The position numbers and the translations under genes are program-made. Below, one piece after another: positions 19,378-28,058 of a stretch of DNA of 64,000 nt. Below the pieces are notes generated by a model. The model did not search any database and was not told where the DNA came from. It saw only the letters and a list, made by a program, of their open reading frames with translations. The stretch is from NCBI RefSeq assembly GCF_003003035.1, contig NZ_PVTS01000010.1:62001-126000 (forward strand). The letters run 5' to 3'. How positions within the stretch are numbered: the first letter of the stretch is position 1; every line of letters begins with the position of its first letter. Origin of the DNA: Marinilabilia salmonicolor. GTDB lineage: Bacteria > Bacteroidota > Bacteroidia > Bacteroidales > Marinilabiliaceae.

Positions 19378-20520
19378 ATGAAAGTACTTGTTTTATACGA
19401 TTATCCACCGTCGCCCGGAGGCCTGGCCACACAAGGCGACTTGCTCTACAAAGGACTGTTGGAAATGGGCGTGGATGCTCATGCTGCACATTTTGAATCA
19501 GCACAGGAAAAAGAATGGTATTATCGATGGTTTGAGCCTGACGTGGTAGTTGGAATAGGTTATTGGGGACATACCCCTCAACTGGTTCTTCACCCTCAGC
19601 GTTACGGAATCAAAGCCGTTCCATGGCTGGTAGCCGACGGATATATAGCCAACTATCAGGAAATTTTGAATGCATTGCCGCTTATTCTGGTAACGTCGAA
19701 CTGGGTAAAAGAAATGTACATACGCGATGGAATCAATCCGGATATCATCGAAGTATTGCCGGTAGGCTGCGATACCGACTCGTTTAAACCCTTCTGCAAA
19801 GATGATCCAAAGATTATTGCAGTAAGAGAAGCGCTGGGGATATCTTCCGATCAGCTCATGGTGCTCACCGTGGGAGGTGATGCCGCTTCAAAAGGAGCTC
19901 AGGAAGTAATGCAGGCACTTGCCATAATAGATGCTAAAGCACCCGATTGGAAATATGTTTGTAAAGTTTGGCCTCAGCCACGTACCAAAGCACAAAATCT
20001 GGCCGATCTGGAATTGGCCCAACGGCTGGGAATTGAGAAGAATGTCACTTATGCAACCAACACCATCTCCCGAACTTTTATGCCTTACCTTATGGGAGCA
20101 TGCGATATCTATGCAGCCCCCTCAAGATTGGAAGGTTTTGGAATGCCTCAGGTTGAAGCCGGTGCATGTGAAAAACCAGTAATTAGCTTAAAAGCCATGG
20201 GAATGCTTGATACGCTTGTACATAAAGAAACCGCCCTGCTTGCTAGAGTTGCCCGTAAAATTGTGGTTAATGAAGTTATTATCGGTGAGGAATCAGGATT
20301 TGAGGAAAAACACACGATGTTGTTTAAAACACCCCGAATTGTTGATTATCGGGCCAATGTACAGGATATAGCGAAACATCTGATGACGTTAATGAATGAT
20401 GGTGCTTTAAGATTGAGTATGGGAAAAGCCGGAAGAAAAAGGGTGATTGAAAAATTCGACTACCGGTCTGTCGCTAATCGTTTCATTCAAATTGTAAGTG
20501 AAAGATTAGAGATTGATTGA
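19378..20520 (+). CDS. Glycosyltransferase family 4 protein
   Basis: A 380-residue GT-B fold glycosyltransferase. The N-terminal donor/acceptor domain has the GGLATQGD loop, and the C-terminal Rossmann domain contains LTVGGDAASKGAQEVMQAL and the nucleotide-sugar binding region APSRLEGFGMPQVEAGACEKPV with the EGFGMPxxEA motif of retaining GT4 enzymes. It has no membrane segment. It lies between the PIG-L and GH100-like genes in the same direction with gaps of 94 and 42 bp, suggesting one transcript. Donor and acceptor cannot be told. Confidence 0.87.
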   Translation: MKVLVLYDYPPSPGGLATQGDLLYKGLLEMGVDAHAAHFESAQEKEWYYRWFEPDVVVGIGYWGHTPQLVLHPQRYGIKAVPWLVADGYIANYQEILNALPLILVTSNWVKEMYIRDGINPDIIEVLPVGCDTDSFKPFCKDDPKIIAVREALGISSDQLMVLTVGGDAASKGAQEVMQALAIIDAKAPDWKYVCKVWPQPRTKAQNLADLELAQRLGIEKNVTYATNTISRTFMPYLMGACDIYAAPSRLEGFGMPQVEAGACEKPVISLKAMGMLDTLVHKETALLARVARKIVVNEVIIGEESGFEEKHTMLFKTPRIVDYRANVQDIAKHLMTLMNDGALRLSMGKAGRKRVIEKFDYRSVANRFIQIVSERLEID

Positions 20521-20562
20521 ATACTTCCAGTATTTAAAAATCACAGAAAATCAGAACATACC

Positions 20563-21732
20563 ATGCTAAAAACCAACCAAATAGTGATCAATGAAGCCCG
20601 CAATGCAGCTATCGAGGTTTTGCTACACAATGCACATGGCCCTTTTCACAGCCTTCCACGAACAGCCGGTTGGGGTTATCCCGAACCTTATACCCGGGAT
20701 TTGATGTTTGCGCTGTTGGGCATTGCGGTCTCCAGAAACCAGGAGCTCATGAGCAGTATGCGCCATGTATTGGAGATACTGGCAAAAAATCAAACCAGCC
20801 ACGGGCATATCCCTTCATTGGTGCATGATGCCGAGGATCGTGGCGCAAGCGATACTACTCCCCTGTTTTTATTAGGTGTAGGAATATTCAGAAAAGTAAC
20901 AAACGAAAAAGATTTTCTGCAGGGAGCTCTTGAGAAAGCTCTTCAATGGATGGAATATCAAAGTCCCTCGGATCGCTGTTTAGTTGCGCAACAACCTACC
21001 AGTGACTGGCGTGATGAACAATGGGTGACTGGCTATGGTCTTTTTGTAAACACATTGACATACAGCTACCTGAGATTACTCAACCTACACGAAAGAGCTA
21101 ACCAGTTGAAGCATGACATGGGAAGATTCACCATCACCAACGGCATTATGCACAAGCATGTACATGAAGGCCTTGTAGTTAAGTACAAGCCCTACTATGC
21201 ATTCTGGTCATATAAAATTTTTAGTAGTGAACGTTTCGACCTTCTGGGAAACAGCCTGGCTATTTTGTCTGGATTGGCTTCTCCGGGCAGGGCAAATGAA
21301 ATGGTATCATGGATAGAAGAAGAGTGTATCCATATGCGCAACAACGGTGAACTTGCAGTTGATTTGCCTCCCAATTTTTTCCCTTACATTAAACCTTCTG
21401 ATCCCGACTGGCATGAAAGATACGAGCAGTACAACCAGCCCGGTGAGTATCATAATGGAGGCATCTGGCCATTTATTTGCGGGTTGTATATTGCAGCCCT
21501 TGTTGCAGCTAAAAGATATAGCCTGGCAGAGAAAAAGCTAATTGCTCTTACCCAAGCAATAAAGCTTTCAAAAAGCAAATCACTGAAATTCGGATTTAAT
21601 GAATGGATAAGAGCACAGGATGGAATGCCCATGGGCCAGGACTGGCAAACATGGAGTGCTGCCCTTTTTTTATATGCTGCCAAATGTGTTGAAACAAAAA
21701 GAACTCCTTTTTTTAATGATGCAACCACTTAA
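20563..21732 (+). CDS. (alpha/alpha)6-barrel glycoside hydrolase, GH100-like
   Basis: A 389-residue protein without signal peptide. It shows GWGYPEPYTRDLMFALLGIA near the N-terminus, DWRDEQW in the middle, and EYHNGGIWPFICGLYIAAL plus GMPMGQDWQTWSAALFLYAA near the C-terminus, features shared with neutral/alkaline invertases (GH100) and other (alpha/alpha)6 hydrolases such as GH63. Whether it splits sucrose is doubtful, given its company of a PIG-L deacetylase and GT4; it may trim or recycle a glycoside made by them. Function below fold level is unproven. Confidence 0.65.
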   Translation: MLKTNQIVINEARNAAIEVLLHNAHGPFHSLPRTAGWGYPEPYTRDLMFALLGIAVSRNQELMSSMRHVLEILAKNQTSHGHIPSLVHDAEDRGASDTTPLFLLGVGIFRKVTNEKDFLQGALEKALQWMEYQSPSDRCLVAQQPTSDWRDEQWVTGYGLFVNTLTYSYLRLLNLHERANQLKHDMGRFTITNGIMHKHVHEGLVVKYKPYYAFWSYKIFSSERFDLLGNSLAILSGLASPGRANEMVSWIEEECIHMRNNGELAVDLPPNFFPYIKPSDPDWHERYEQYNQPGEYHNGGIWPFICGLYIAALVAAKRYSLAEKKLIALTQAIKLSKSKSLKFGFNEWIRAQDGMPMGQDWQTWSAALFLYAAKCVETKRTPFFNDATT

Positions 21733-21883
21733 TTCGGTTTTTAACCCACTACCCAAACATACCAATTATTTATATTAAAGTAATGAAGCTCAAATAATCT
21801 CCAGCTTATTATGGTTTTGGTCAAAAGCATCATCCACGAAAATAGCCTCATTTATTCCGGCCAAAAATCAAAACATCTCCTTT
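21733..21883. other. Intergenic region before promoter site 2
   Basis: First part of the 440-bp gap between the GH100-like gene and the ompA-like gene. No gene is seen in it. The rest of the gap holds promoter site 2 (21884-21950) and a leader of about 215 nt. Confidence 0.5.
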
Positions 21884-21950
21884 TGTGTGAATCATGTAAA
21901 ATAAAAAAACAATCATGTAACGAATTCCAGTCACCTTATCTGTAAGTTTA
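21884..21950 (+). promoter_or_regulatory. Conserved activator/promoter module, site 2
   Basis: TGTGTGAATCATGTAA (21884-21899), 12 bp, ATCATGTAA (21912-21920), 22 bp, TAAGTTTA (21943-21950). The two ATCATGTAA half-sites are identical and exactly two helical turns apart. It would drive the OmpA-family gene starting at 22173. Confidence 0.78.
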
Positions 21951-22172
21951 TACAATTGTTTATCAGACATTTTGCATCCCCACAAGCAGGAACACACTCA
22001 TCGAACAGTGAGAGAACCGGGAAAAAAATATCGATAGGGATCCCAGGAATATTTCCTTTGATTCCGGAGCAAAAAAGGTTTTTGAGTTTTGAACGAACAG
22101 TTGCAGTGCTGCAACCGAAATCCCCTTATCCTGAGACCAAAGATTATTGTAATTAAACTAACAACCATCAAA

Positions 22173-23705
22173 ATGAAAACAATTGAAAGAATTAATTCCA
22201 AAGTCGCTATACTTTTGTGCCTTTCCTTAATGATGATAAGCACACTCAGTTATGCTCAACAAACAAAGAGTACTTTGTTTAAGAAAGCCGACCAGGCGAT
22301 GCTTGATGCAAAATTTGCACAGGCGGACCTGCTGGTTCCTGATGAATACAATAAAGGAATTGAAAACTACAGGCAGGCAGAAAAACATTTTGCCGACCAA
22401 AAAGGTGTTGAAAAAATTGAAGAATCACTTGTAGAAGCAGTAAACCATTTCAACCGGGCTGTCACGTTCAGTGTTTCCGCCAAATCGGTATTTGCCAGTT
22501 CACTTGACGCCCGGTCAGATGCCTTATTGGCAGGAGCTGACAGAAGTGCTTTAGAAACATGGAAAGAAGCTGAAGAAGTGTTCAATAAAGCAGCCAGAGA
22601 GCTGGAAAAAGGCGATCGGGATGACTCCTATAAGTATGCAACCGAAGCCATTGAACTATACCGGAAAGCAGAATTAACTTCCATAAAAACTGATTTGCTT
22701 GACAAAACCCGCGCATTACTGACAAAGGCAGATGACACCAACGTTGATCGAAATGCACCGAAAACTTTGAAAAAGGCGGAATCTTTGTTGGCAGCAACTG
22801 AAAGAGAACTGGAAACAAACAGGTACGATATGGATTACCCCCGTACACTGGCCAAGCAAGCAAAATACGAAGCAAGTCACGCCATTGAACTTGATAAGAC
22901 CATATCTAAAATGGATGACAGGGACATGGAAATGGAAGATGTTATTCTGCAATATGAGCTCCCCCTGATCAGGATTGCTGAAAAAGCCGGCTTTGTAGCC
23001 CAGTTCCAAAATGGCATTGAAAATCCTGAACAAGGAATCATTAAACATATTTCAGAACTTCAGATAGATAACAACAGACTTAATGCTGAAAATATTGCCA
23101 GAGATAATGAAATCAGAGATCTAAAAACCACTATTGATTTATTGAAAAATGAAAACTTACTGCTCCGCACGGAGTTCGATAATGAAGTTAAAGAACGTTC
23201 AGACAGCATGAAGTCAAAGATGCTGGAGTTTGAAACCGAAAAGGCGAGGCTGGATGCAAAAATAGAAAAGCAAACAAAACTAAATCAACAGTTTGAAGAG
23301 GTTTACCTGATTTTTGACAAATCTGAAGCATCAGTATTTCGCTCTGGAGATGAAATCGTAATAAGGCTGCATGGTTTTGGTTTTGCAACAGGTAAGTCGG
23401 AAATAACTCCAACAAATTTTGATCTGTTGACCAAAGTGCAAAACGCAATTAAAATTTTTCCGGAAAGTAGCGTAATTGTGGAAGGATATACCGATTCATT
23501 CGGAGGAGATGCCTCCAATTTAATGCTTTCCCAAAAGCGGTCAGATGCGGTCACCCAATATTTGAATGCCAATTCAGATACCGAAGAAGATAGTAGAATC
23601 AGTTCTGTAGGTTATGGAGAAATCAACCCTGTGGCCAATAATGAAACTGCAGAGGGACGAAAACAAAACCGAAGGATTGATGTAAAAATTCAACCCCAAA
23701 TGTAG
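22173..23705 (+). CDS. OmpA family protein with long helical N-terminal region
   Basis: About 510 residues from the ATG at 22173, chosen because it starts directly before a signal peptide (KVAILLCLSLMMISTLSYAQ). Residues about 30-380 are charged and helical, with repeated A-x-x-LLxxAxxSxxA blocks like DUF4398-type helical repeats, and a coiled coil near 300-380. The last 130 residues are an OmpA peptidoglycan-binding domain (GFATGKSEIT, VEGYTDSFGGDASNLMLSQKR cut by DAV, then GYGEINPVANNETAEGR and NRRIDV). It probably ties the outer membrane or a periplasmic complex to peptidoglycan. Promoter site 2 lies 220 bp upstream. Confidence 0.82.
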   Translation: MKTIERINSKVAILLCLSLMMISTLSYAQQTKSTLFKKADQAMLDAKFAQADLLVPDEYNKGIENYRQAEKHFADQKGVEKIEESLVEAVNHFNRAVTFSVSAKSVFASSLDARSDALLAGADRSALETWKEAEEVFNKAARELEKGDRDDSYKYATEAIELYRKAELTSIKTDLLDKTRALLTKADDTNVDRNAPKTLKKAESLLAATERELETNRYDMDYPRTLAKQAKYEASHAIELDKTISKMDDRDMEMEDVILQYELPLIRIAEKAGFVAQFQNGIENPEQGIIKHISELQIDNNRLNAENIARDNEIRDLKTTIDLLKNENLLLRTEFDNEVKERSDSMKSKMLEFETEKARLDAKIEKQTKLNQQFEEVYLIFDKSEASVFRSGDEIVIRLHGFGFATGKSEITPTNFDLLTKVQNAIKIFPESSVIVEGYTDSFGGDASNLMLSQKRSDAVTQYLNANSDTEEDSRISSVGYGEINPVANNETAEGRKQNRRIDVKIQPQM

Positions 23706-23713
23706 AGATGACC

Positions 23714-23763
23714 AAAGCCATAGGTAGAATGCTCACAAACAGGCCTGCTCCTATGGCTTTTTA
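23714..23763 (+). terminator. Rho-independent terminator after the OmpA-family gene
   Basis: AAAGCCATAGG (23714-23724) pairs perfectly with CCTATGGCTTT (23750-23760) and is followed by T's. The 25-nt loop contains a GGCC core. It begins 8 bp after the stop codon. Confidence 0.85.
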
Positions 23764-23797
23764 AAGTTCTCATGCTATGTCATAAATCAGAAAAATC

Positions 23798-23833
23798 CAA
23801 TCCTGAAACTTTTAACAGAAGCATTCAGGATTG
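23798..23833. repeat. Perfect 10-bp inverted repeat upstream of small membrane gene
   Basis: CAATCCTGAA (23798-23807) and TTCAGGATTG (23824-23833) form a perfect inverted repeat with a 16-bp spacer, 28 bp before the start of the 61-residue membrane protein. There is no T-tract, so an operator or 5' hairpin is more likely than a terminator. Confidence 0.6.
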
Positions 23834-23860
23834 AAACCAATTAAACTTAAATAAATTATT

Positions 23861-24046
23861 ATGTCTGCACTAACTATAATTGGCGTCATCATTGGTGTTG
23901 GAATTCTCCTTTGGCTAATCAACCGATACATTCCAATGCAACGCACAATCAAGGGTGTTCTAAACACTGTTGTTGTTATCATCCTAATACTATGGCTATT
24001 GAATGTCATTGGAGTTCTTGGCACTTTGCAGAGTATCAGAATTTAA
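23861..24046 (+). CDS. Small membrane protein, Thivi_2564 family
   Basis: A 61-residue protein with two hydrophobic helices (about 4-20 and 35-53) flanking NRYIPMQRTIKGVLN. The WLINRYIPM segment, the TIKGVLN turn and the VVVIILILWLLN helix match the short Thivi_2564-type membrane proteins found near stress and envelope genes in many bacteria. Function is unknown. It begins a compact set with the downstream histidine kinase (22 bp gap). Confidence 0.75.
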   Translation: MSALTIIGVIIGVGILLWLINRYIPMQRTIKGVLNTVVVIILILWLLNVIGVLGTLQSIRI

Positions 24047-24068
24047 CACCAGCCAGATGGAAGAATAG

Positions 24069-25457
24069 ATGCTAAAAGACCAGACAGCTACCACCAAAAC
24101 AATCCCCAATATGAAAAAGCAAATTAAACCAATATCCAAATCCGATAAGTTGAGGCAAGCGGCGGAATTGTTAGTAAACAAAAAGGAATCAGGTCATAAA
24201 CCTTCTCTTTCCGTATCGGAAACTTTAAAAATCATTCACGAATTGGAGATCCATCAGTTAGAATTGGAAATGCAAAATGAAGAGCTTAAAAAGGCCAGAG
24301 AAAAAGCAGAAGAAAATGAGCGACTGAAATCATCATTTCTGGCCAATATGAGCCATGAAATAAGAACCCCAATGAATGGAATTCTCGGGTTTACACAAAT
24401 ACTTAAAACCTTTGAGATGAATGAAGAAGAACGGCAAAATTATATAGAAATAATTGAAAAAAGCGGTATCCGGATGCTAAACATTATTAACGACATCATC
24501 AGTATTTCTAAAATTGAATCTCAACAAGTTGAAATCTCTATTGCGGAGACGAATATTAACGAACAGGTGGAATATATTTATCATTTCTTCAAACTTGAGG
24601 CTGAGCAGAAAAAGTTAAACCTTTCCTTCAAAAATGATCTTCCGGATGAAAAAGCATTTTTCAGGACCGACAGAGAGAAAGTTTATGCCATCCTTACCAA
24701 CCTGGTCAAAAATGCGATAAAATTCACACCAACCGGTTCTGTTGAACTGGGGTACTCTCTAAAGGATGATTTTATAGAATTTTTTGTCAGAGACAGTGGT
24801 CCGGGAATTCCGAAAGACCAACAGGAAATCATCTTTGGAAGATTTATACAGGGCACCAGAAAACTAAGCCAGAATTATGAGGGATCAGGTCTTGGATTGT
24901 CCATCTCAAAAGCATACACTGAAATGCTTGGTGGAAAAATACGGGTTGAGAATAATGCATCTCATAATGGAAATGGTGCAGGGAGTACCTTCTTCTTTAC
25001 CATATCCGCCATACCTTTTAACCCCCCAAAAAGTATAAACCGAAATGAAAATCCCGGAAAAAAGATAAATGACAAAGCCAGGGGTCTCAATATTCTAATT
25101 GTGGAAGATGATAAAATATCACGGATGCTTCTGAATACAATGGTAAAAGACTTAAGCAAGAATATTTTTAATGCAACCAACGGAATTGAAGCGGTCAATG
25201 TGTGCAGAAACAATCCGGAAATCGATTTAGTCCTGATGGATATAAATATTCCGAAGAGGAATGGTTATGAAGCCACCCGGGAGATTCGTGGTTTTAACAG
25301 AAAGGTTAAAATAATTGCACAAACAGCTTATGCTCTTGAAGGGGACAGGGAAAAATCTATTGCCGTGGGTTGTAATAATTATGTATCCAAACCAATTAAC
25401 AGAACCGGCTTAAGAAGCATGATAAGTGGGTACTTTCCAAAGTTAACTAAAGCATAA
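24069..25457 (+). CDS. Hybrid sensor histidine kinase with receiver domain
   Basis: A 462-residue soluble signalling protein. The N-terminus has a helical module with ELEIHQLELEMQNEELKKA, followed by HisKA with the phosphorylated His in MSHEIRTPMNG (His96), HATPase_c with N, G1 and G2 boxes (LTNLVKNAIKFT, DSGPGIP, GSGLGLSI), and a C-terminal receiver domain with the acceptor Asp391 in LMDINIP and conserved K in SKP. No transmembrane segment or PAS domain is present, so the signal is likely received through a partner. The same coiled-coil module occurs in the PAS protein at 37204. An alternative start ATG lies at 24111. Confidence 0.9.
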   Translation: MLKDQTATTKTIPNMKKQIKPISKSDKLRQAAELLVNKKESGHKPSLSVSETLKIIHELEIHQLELEMQNEELKKAREKAEENERLKSSFLANMSHEIRTPMNGILGFTQILKTFEMNEEERQNYIEIIEKSGIRMLNIINDIISISKIESQQVEISIAETNINEQVEYIYHFFKLEAEQKKLNLSFKNDLPDEKAFFRTDREKVYAILTNLVKNAIKFTPTGSVELGYSLKDDFIEFFVRDSGPGIPKDQQEIIFGRFIQGTRKLSQNYEGSGLGLSISKAYTEMLGGKIRVENNASHNGNGAGSTFFFTISAIPFNPPKSINRNENPGKKINDKARGLNILIVEDDKISRMLLNTMVKDLSKNIFNATNGIEAVNVCRNNPEIDLVLMDINIPKRNGYEATREIRGFNRKVKIIAQTAYALEGDREKSIAVGCNNYVSKPINRTGLRSMISGYFPKLTKA

Positions 25458-25484
25458 AAAAGATAAACCATAAAAACAAAAGCC

Positions 25485-25640
25485 ATGAAAAATCTACTTT
25501 ACATCATTGCAGTGATACTCATTATTGCATGGGCTATCGGATACCTGGGTTACAGTTCGGGTGGTCTTATCCACATTTTGCTTGTGATTGCCGTTATTGC
25601 AATAATTATCAGACTTATTCAGGGTAGAAAACCATTATAA
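25485..25640 (+). CDS. Small membrane protein, lmo0937 family
   Basis: A 51-residue reading frame from ATG 25485 to TAA 25638-25640. It reads MKNLLYIIAVILIIAWAIGY, then LGYSSGGLIH, a second helix and the end RLIQGRKPL. Two transmembrane helices around a GGLIH turn are the hallmark of the lmo0937 family, tiny membrane proteins often induced by stress. It follows the kinase gene by 27 bp and is 2 bp from the next gene, so it is part of the same transcription unit. Confidence 0.82.
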   Translation: MKNLLYIIAVILIIAWAIGYLGYSSGGLIHILLVIAVIAIIIRLIQGRKPL

Positions 25641-25642
25641 CC

Positions 25643-26698
25643 GTGACCAAAAAAGAATTCATTATACCCATGTATGTAAAAACAGTACTGGTTATTCTCG
25701 GTTTAGTAGCCTTTGTATTCACATTGTATATTGCTCAGGGCATAATAATACCCCTTGTATTTGCAACTATCCTGGCCATTGTGCTCCACCCGGCTGTAAG
25801 CATGATAATCAGGTTAAAAGTGCACAGGGTGGTAGCCATTGGCCTTGTGATGCTTCTTACTTTTTCAGTCATAGCCCTGTTTGGTACACTTTTGTATTCA
25901 CAGGCCAGCCGGTTCACAGAATCATTTCCCAAACTGGTGGATAAGTTCACCCAAATCATTAATCAGTTAATATTTTGGACATCAGGATATTTTGATATTA
26001 GCGCCAATGAAATTACCCAATGGATTACAAATACGAAAAACGAACTCATCGGGAGTGATGAAATCGGGCAAACCATCGTTGGAGTAGGCAGCATTCTGGC
26101 CTTTTTGTTTTTGATTCCGGTTTACGTATTTATGATTTTATTCTATCAGCCACTCCTGATTGAATTTTTACATCGGTTATTTGGAGAAAACAACAGAAGC
26201 AAAGTGAGCGAAATCATAAACCAAATAAAAACACTTATTCAGCGTTACCTCATCGGACTGCTTTTTGAGGTAGTAATCATCTCTTTTTTATATACGATTG
26301 GTCTCCTGATTTTGGGGATTGAATATGCATTAGTGCTTGGCATATTGGGAGCTCTGCTCAATCTTATCCCGTACCTGGGTTCCATCATTGCTGCCTCTAT
26401 GCCGATGATTATTGCCATTGTTACGAAACCATCTCCCTGGTTTGCAGTACTGGTTTTGGCGCTATATATATTCATTCAATTTATTGATAACAATTATATA
26501 GTTCCCAAAATAGTTGCTTCAAAGGTAAAGCTTAACGCATTGGCTTCCATCATTGCAGTTATTACTTTTGGTGCACTGTGGGGCATCCCGGGAATGTTGG
26601 TTGCTATCCCCCTGACAGCAATTGCAAAACTAATTTTTGACCATATCAAGCCTTTACAATCATGGGGATTTTTATTAGGCGATAACTTACCCGATTAA
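25643..26698 (+). CDS. AI-2E family transporter (PerM-like)
   Basis: A 351-residue integral membrane protein with about eight hydrophobic segments. It has the family pattern of an N-terminal pair of helices, a soluble middle region (about 70-150), and the C-terminal cluster with IGLLILGIEYALVLGILGAL, LIPYLGSIIAA and FIDNNYIVPKIVASKVKLNA. Members have been linked to AI-2 export and to Na+/H+ antiport; the substrate here is unknown. The start is GTG at 25643, with an ATG at 25670 as alternative. Confidence 0.87.
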   Translation: MTKKEFIIPMYVKTVLVILGLVAFVFTLYIAQGIIIPLVFATILAIVLHPAVSMIIRLKVHRVVAIGLVMLLTFSVIALFGTLLYSQASRFTESFPKLVDKFTQIINQLIFWTSGYFDISANEITQWITNTKNELIGSDEIGQTIVGVGSILAFLFLIPVYVFMILFYQPLLIEFLHRLFGENNRSKVSEIINQIKTLIQRYLIGLLFEVVIISFLYTIGLLILGIEYALVLGILGALLNLIPYLGSIIAASMPMIIAIVTKPSPWFAVLVLALYIFIQFIDNNYIVPKIVASKVKLNALASIIAVITFGALWGIPGMLVAIPLTAIAKLIFDHIKPLQSWGFLLGDNLPD

Positions 26699-26763
26699 TA
26701 AGCTCACTCATTCACAAAAAAAAATCTAACCCGTGACCTCCTCCCCTGCCATTCCTCGCAATA

Positions 26764-26830
26764 TGTGTGAATAATGCAATCCTTATCAGGAATTATGTAA
26801 AACAATAATTTATAAACACTCCTACCTTTA
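26764..26830 (+). promoter_or_regulatory. Conserved activator/promoter module, site 3
   Basis: TGTGTGAATAATGCAA (26764-26779), 12 bp, ATTATGTAA (26792-26800), 22 bp, TACCTTTA (26823-26830). The -7 element ends only 4 bp before the GTG at 26835, so transcripts would start at or just after this codon. Confidence 0.75.
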
Positions 26831-26834
26831 CTCT

Positions 26835-27683
26835 GTGGATAAGAATACACCATTTAAGAAAGTGACAATAAACACCCTTGTCATTAAAAACCAGGCAATC
26901 CGGCTTGGTGAAAAAACATATAATAAAACACTGGAGGCCAATATTTTCTTCGCAGGGTTAGGTGATTTCTTTTTGTTTCTTTGGCAAACGGTTAAAGAAA
27001 CTTTTTCTCCGAATTTTGAATTTAACGAATTCCTGCGGCAGAGTTTCCAAATCGGTTACAAAACGGTTCCGCTTATATCGGTAACAGGTCTCATAATGGG
27101 GGTTGTACTTACCATACAATCGCGGCCGGTTTTGGCTGATTTTGGAGCCGAATCCCTCCTTCCCGGTATGGTTGCTTCCTCAATCATCCGGGAAATGGGA
27201 CCGGTAATTACCGCATTAATCTGCGCTGGAAAAATCGGCTCGGGTATGGGGGCCGAACTGGGTTCAATGAAGGTATCGGAACAGATTGATGCCATGGAAG
27301 TTTCTTCCACTCACCCCATCCGTTTCCTGGTAGTTACCAGGGTTTTAGCTGCCACGCTGATGATTCCGATTTTAGTTTTGTATGCCGACGCCCTTGGAAT
27401 CCTTGGCAGTTGGGCGGCAGCAAACATCAAAGGAAGTGTCACATTTGTATTGTTTTTCAACCAGGCCTTCAGGGTTGTTGATTTTATGGATTTTTTACCT
27501 GCTGTAATTAAAACATTCTTTTTTGGAGCCGCCATAGGGCTCGTGGGTTGTTACAAAGGTTATTCCGCAGGGCGGGGGACAGAAAGTGTTGGCAAAGCGG
27601 CCAATTCCGCCGTTGTACTGGCCTCCCTGCTTGTGATGGTAGTGGACCTGATTGCTGTTCAGATTACAGATATGCTTTTGTAG
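26835..27683 (+). CDS. mlaE: MlaE-type ABC transporter permease
   Basis: Inner-membrane permease of an Mla/MCE phospholipid transporter, up to 282 residues with five or six membrane segments. Diagnostic stretches are GLIMGVVLTIQSRPVLADFG, REMGPVITALICAGKIGSGM and ELGSMKVSEQIDAMEV, ending in the conserved GCYKGYSAGRGTESVGKAA. The GTG at 26835 is the longest start, but the promoter geometry suggests either leaderless translation from it or initiation at the GTG at 26862 (codon 10). It is separated by 375 bp from mlaF, which has its own putative promoter. Confidence 0.92.
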   Translation: MDKNTPFKKVTINTLVIKNQAIRLGEKTYNKTLEANIFFAGLGDFFLFLWQTVKETFSPNFEFNEFLRQSFQIGYKTVPLISVTGLIMGVVLTIQSRPVLADFGAESLLPGMVASSIIREMGPVITALICAGKIGSGMGAELGSMKVSEQIDAMEVSSTHPIRFLVVTRVLAATLMIPILVLYADALGILGSWAAANIKGSVTFVLFFNQAFRVVDFMDFLPAVIKTFFFGAAIGLVGCYKGYSAGRGTESVGKAANSAVVLASLLVMVVDLIAVQITDMLL

Positions 27684-27689
27684 CTGGTA

Positions 27690-27890
27690 ACAAGTAGCCC
27701 ATAGCTCGTAGCTCGCAGCTACTGGCTCTTAGGAAAATGGCTGAAAGCTTGAAGATGAAAGTACCTCAGTCGCCCGTGGCAGAAAGCAGGTTCCTGAAAG
27801 GGGCCAATTTGAATAACCACGGGTAACAACCCGGGGTAGCAGAATAAGTGAACCGGGTCCCCGAATGGGGGCCAACAATTAATTCACTGA
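27690..27890. repeat. Intergenic low-complexity and palindromic repeats between mlaE and mlaF
   Basis: Starts with imperfect CTCGTAG/CTCGCAG units (about 27700-27725), then two tandem diverged units built around GCAGAA ... GTTCCTGAAAGGGGCC and GCAGAA ... GTCCCCGAATGGGGGCC, separated by the palindromic ACCACGGGTAACAACCCGGGGT. It resembles the REP-like families of Bacteroidota genomes and encodes nothing. Confidence 0.6.
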
Positions 27891-27972
27891 TGGTTTATTA
27901 CGAAAACCGTTCTTTGCAAACAAAGCAGTGGAGGGCCAATCCGGTACTTTTGAGACGCAGAGTTAAACACAT

Positions 27973-28039
27973 TTTGAGATAAATCCAAAGAACTTAAAAA
28001 ATTATACAAACAACACATTTCCAATCGACTGTAATTTTA
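27973..28039 (+). promoter_or_regulatory. Degenerate copy of the activator/promoter module, site 7
   Basis: TTTGAGATAAATCCAA (27973-27988), 12 bp, ATTATACAA (28001-28009), 22 bp, TAATTTTA (28032-28039). The half-sites match poorly, but the spacings are exact and the -7 is placed about 20 bp before the mlaF ATG. It may be a weak member or chance. Confidence 0.4.
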
Positions 28040-28058
28040 CTTAGAAAAAAAACAAGAA

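Noticed and set aside
18636-20520. Bacillithiol biosynthesis (BshB/BshA) for the PIG-L/GT4 pair
   Set aside because: The third BSH gene is missing, and the GH100-like gene and regulon context point to a different glycoside.
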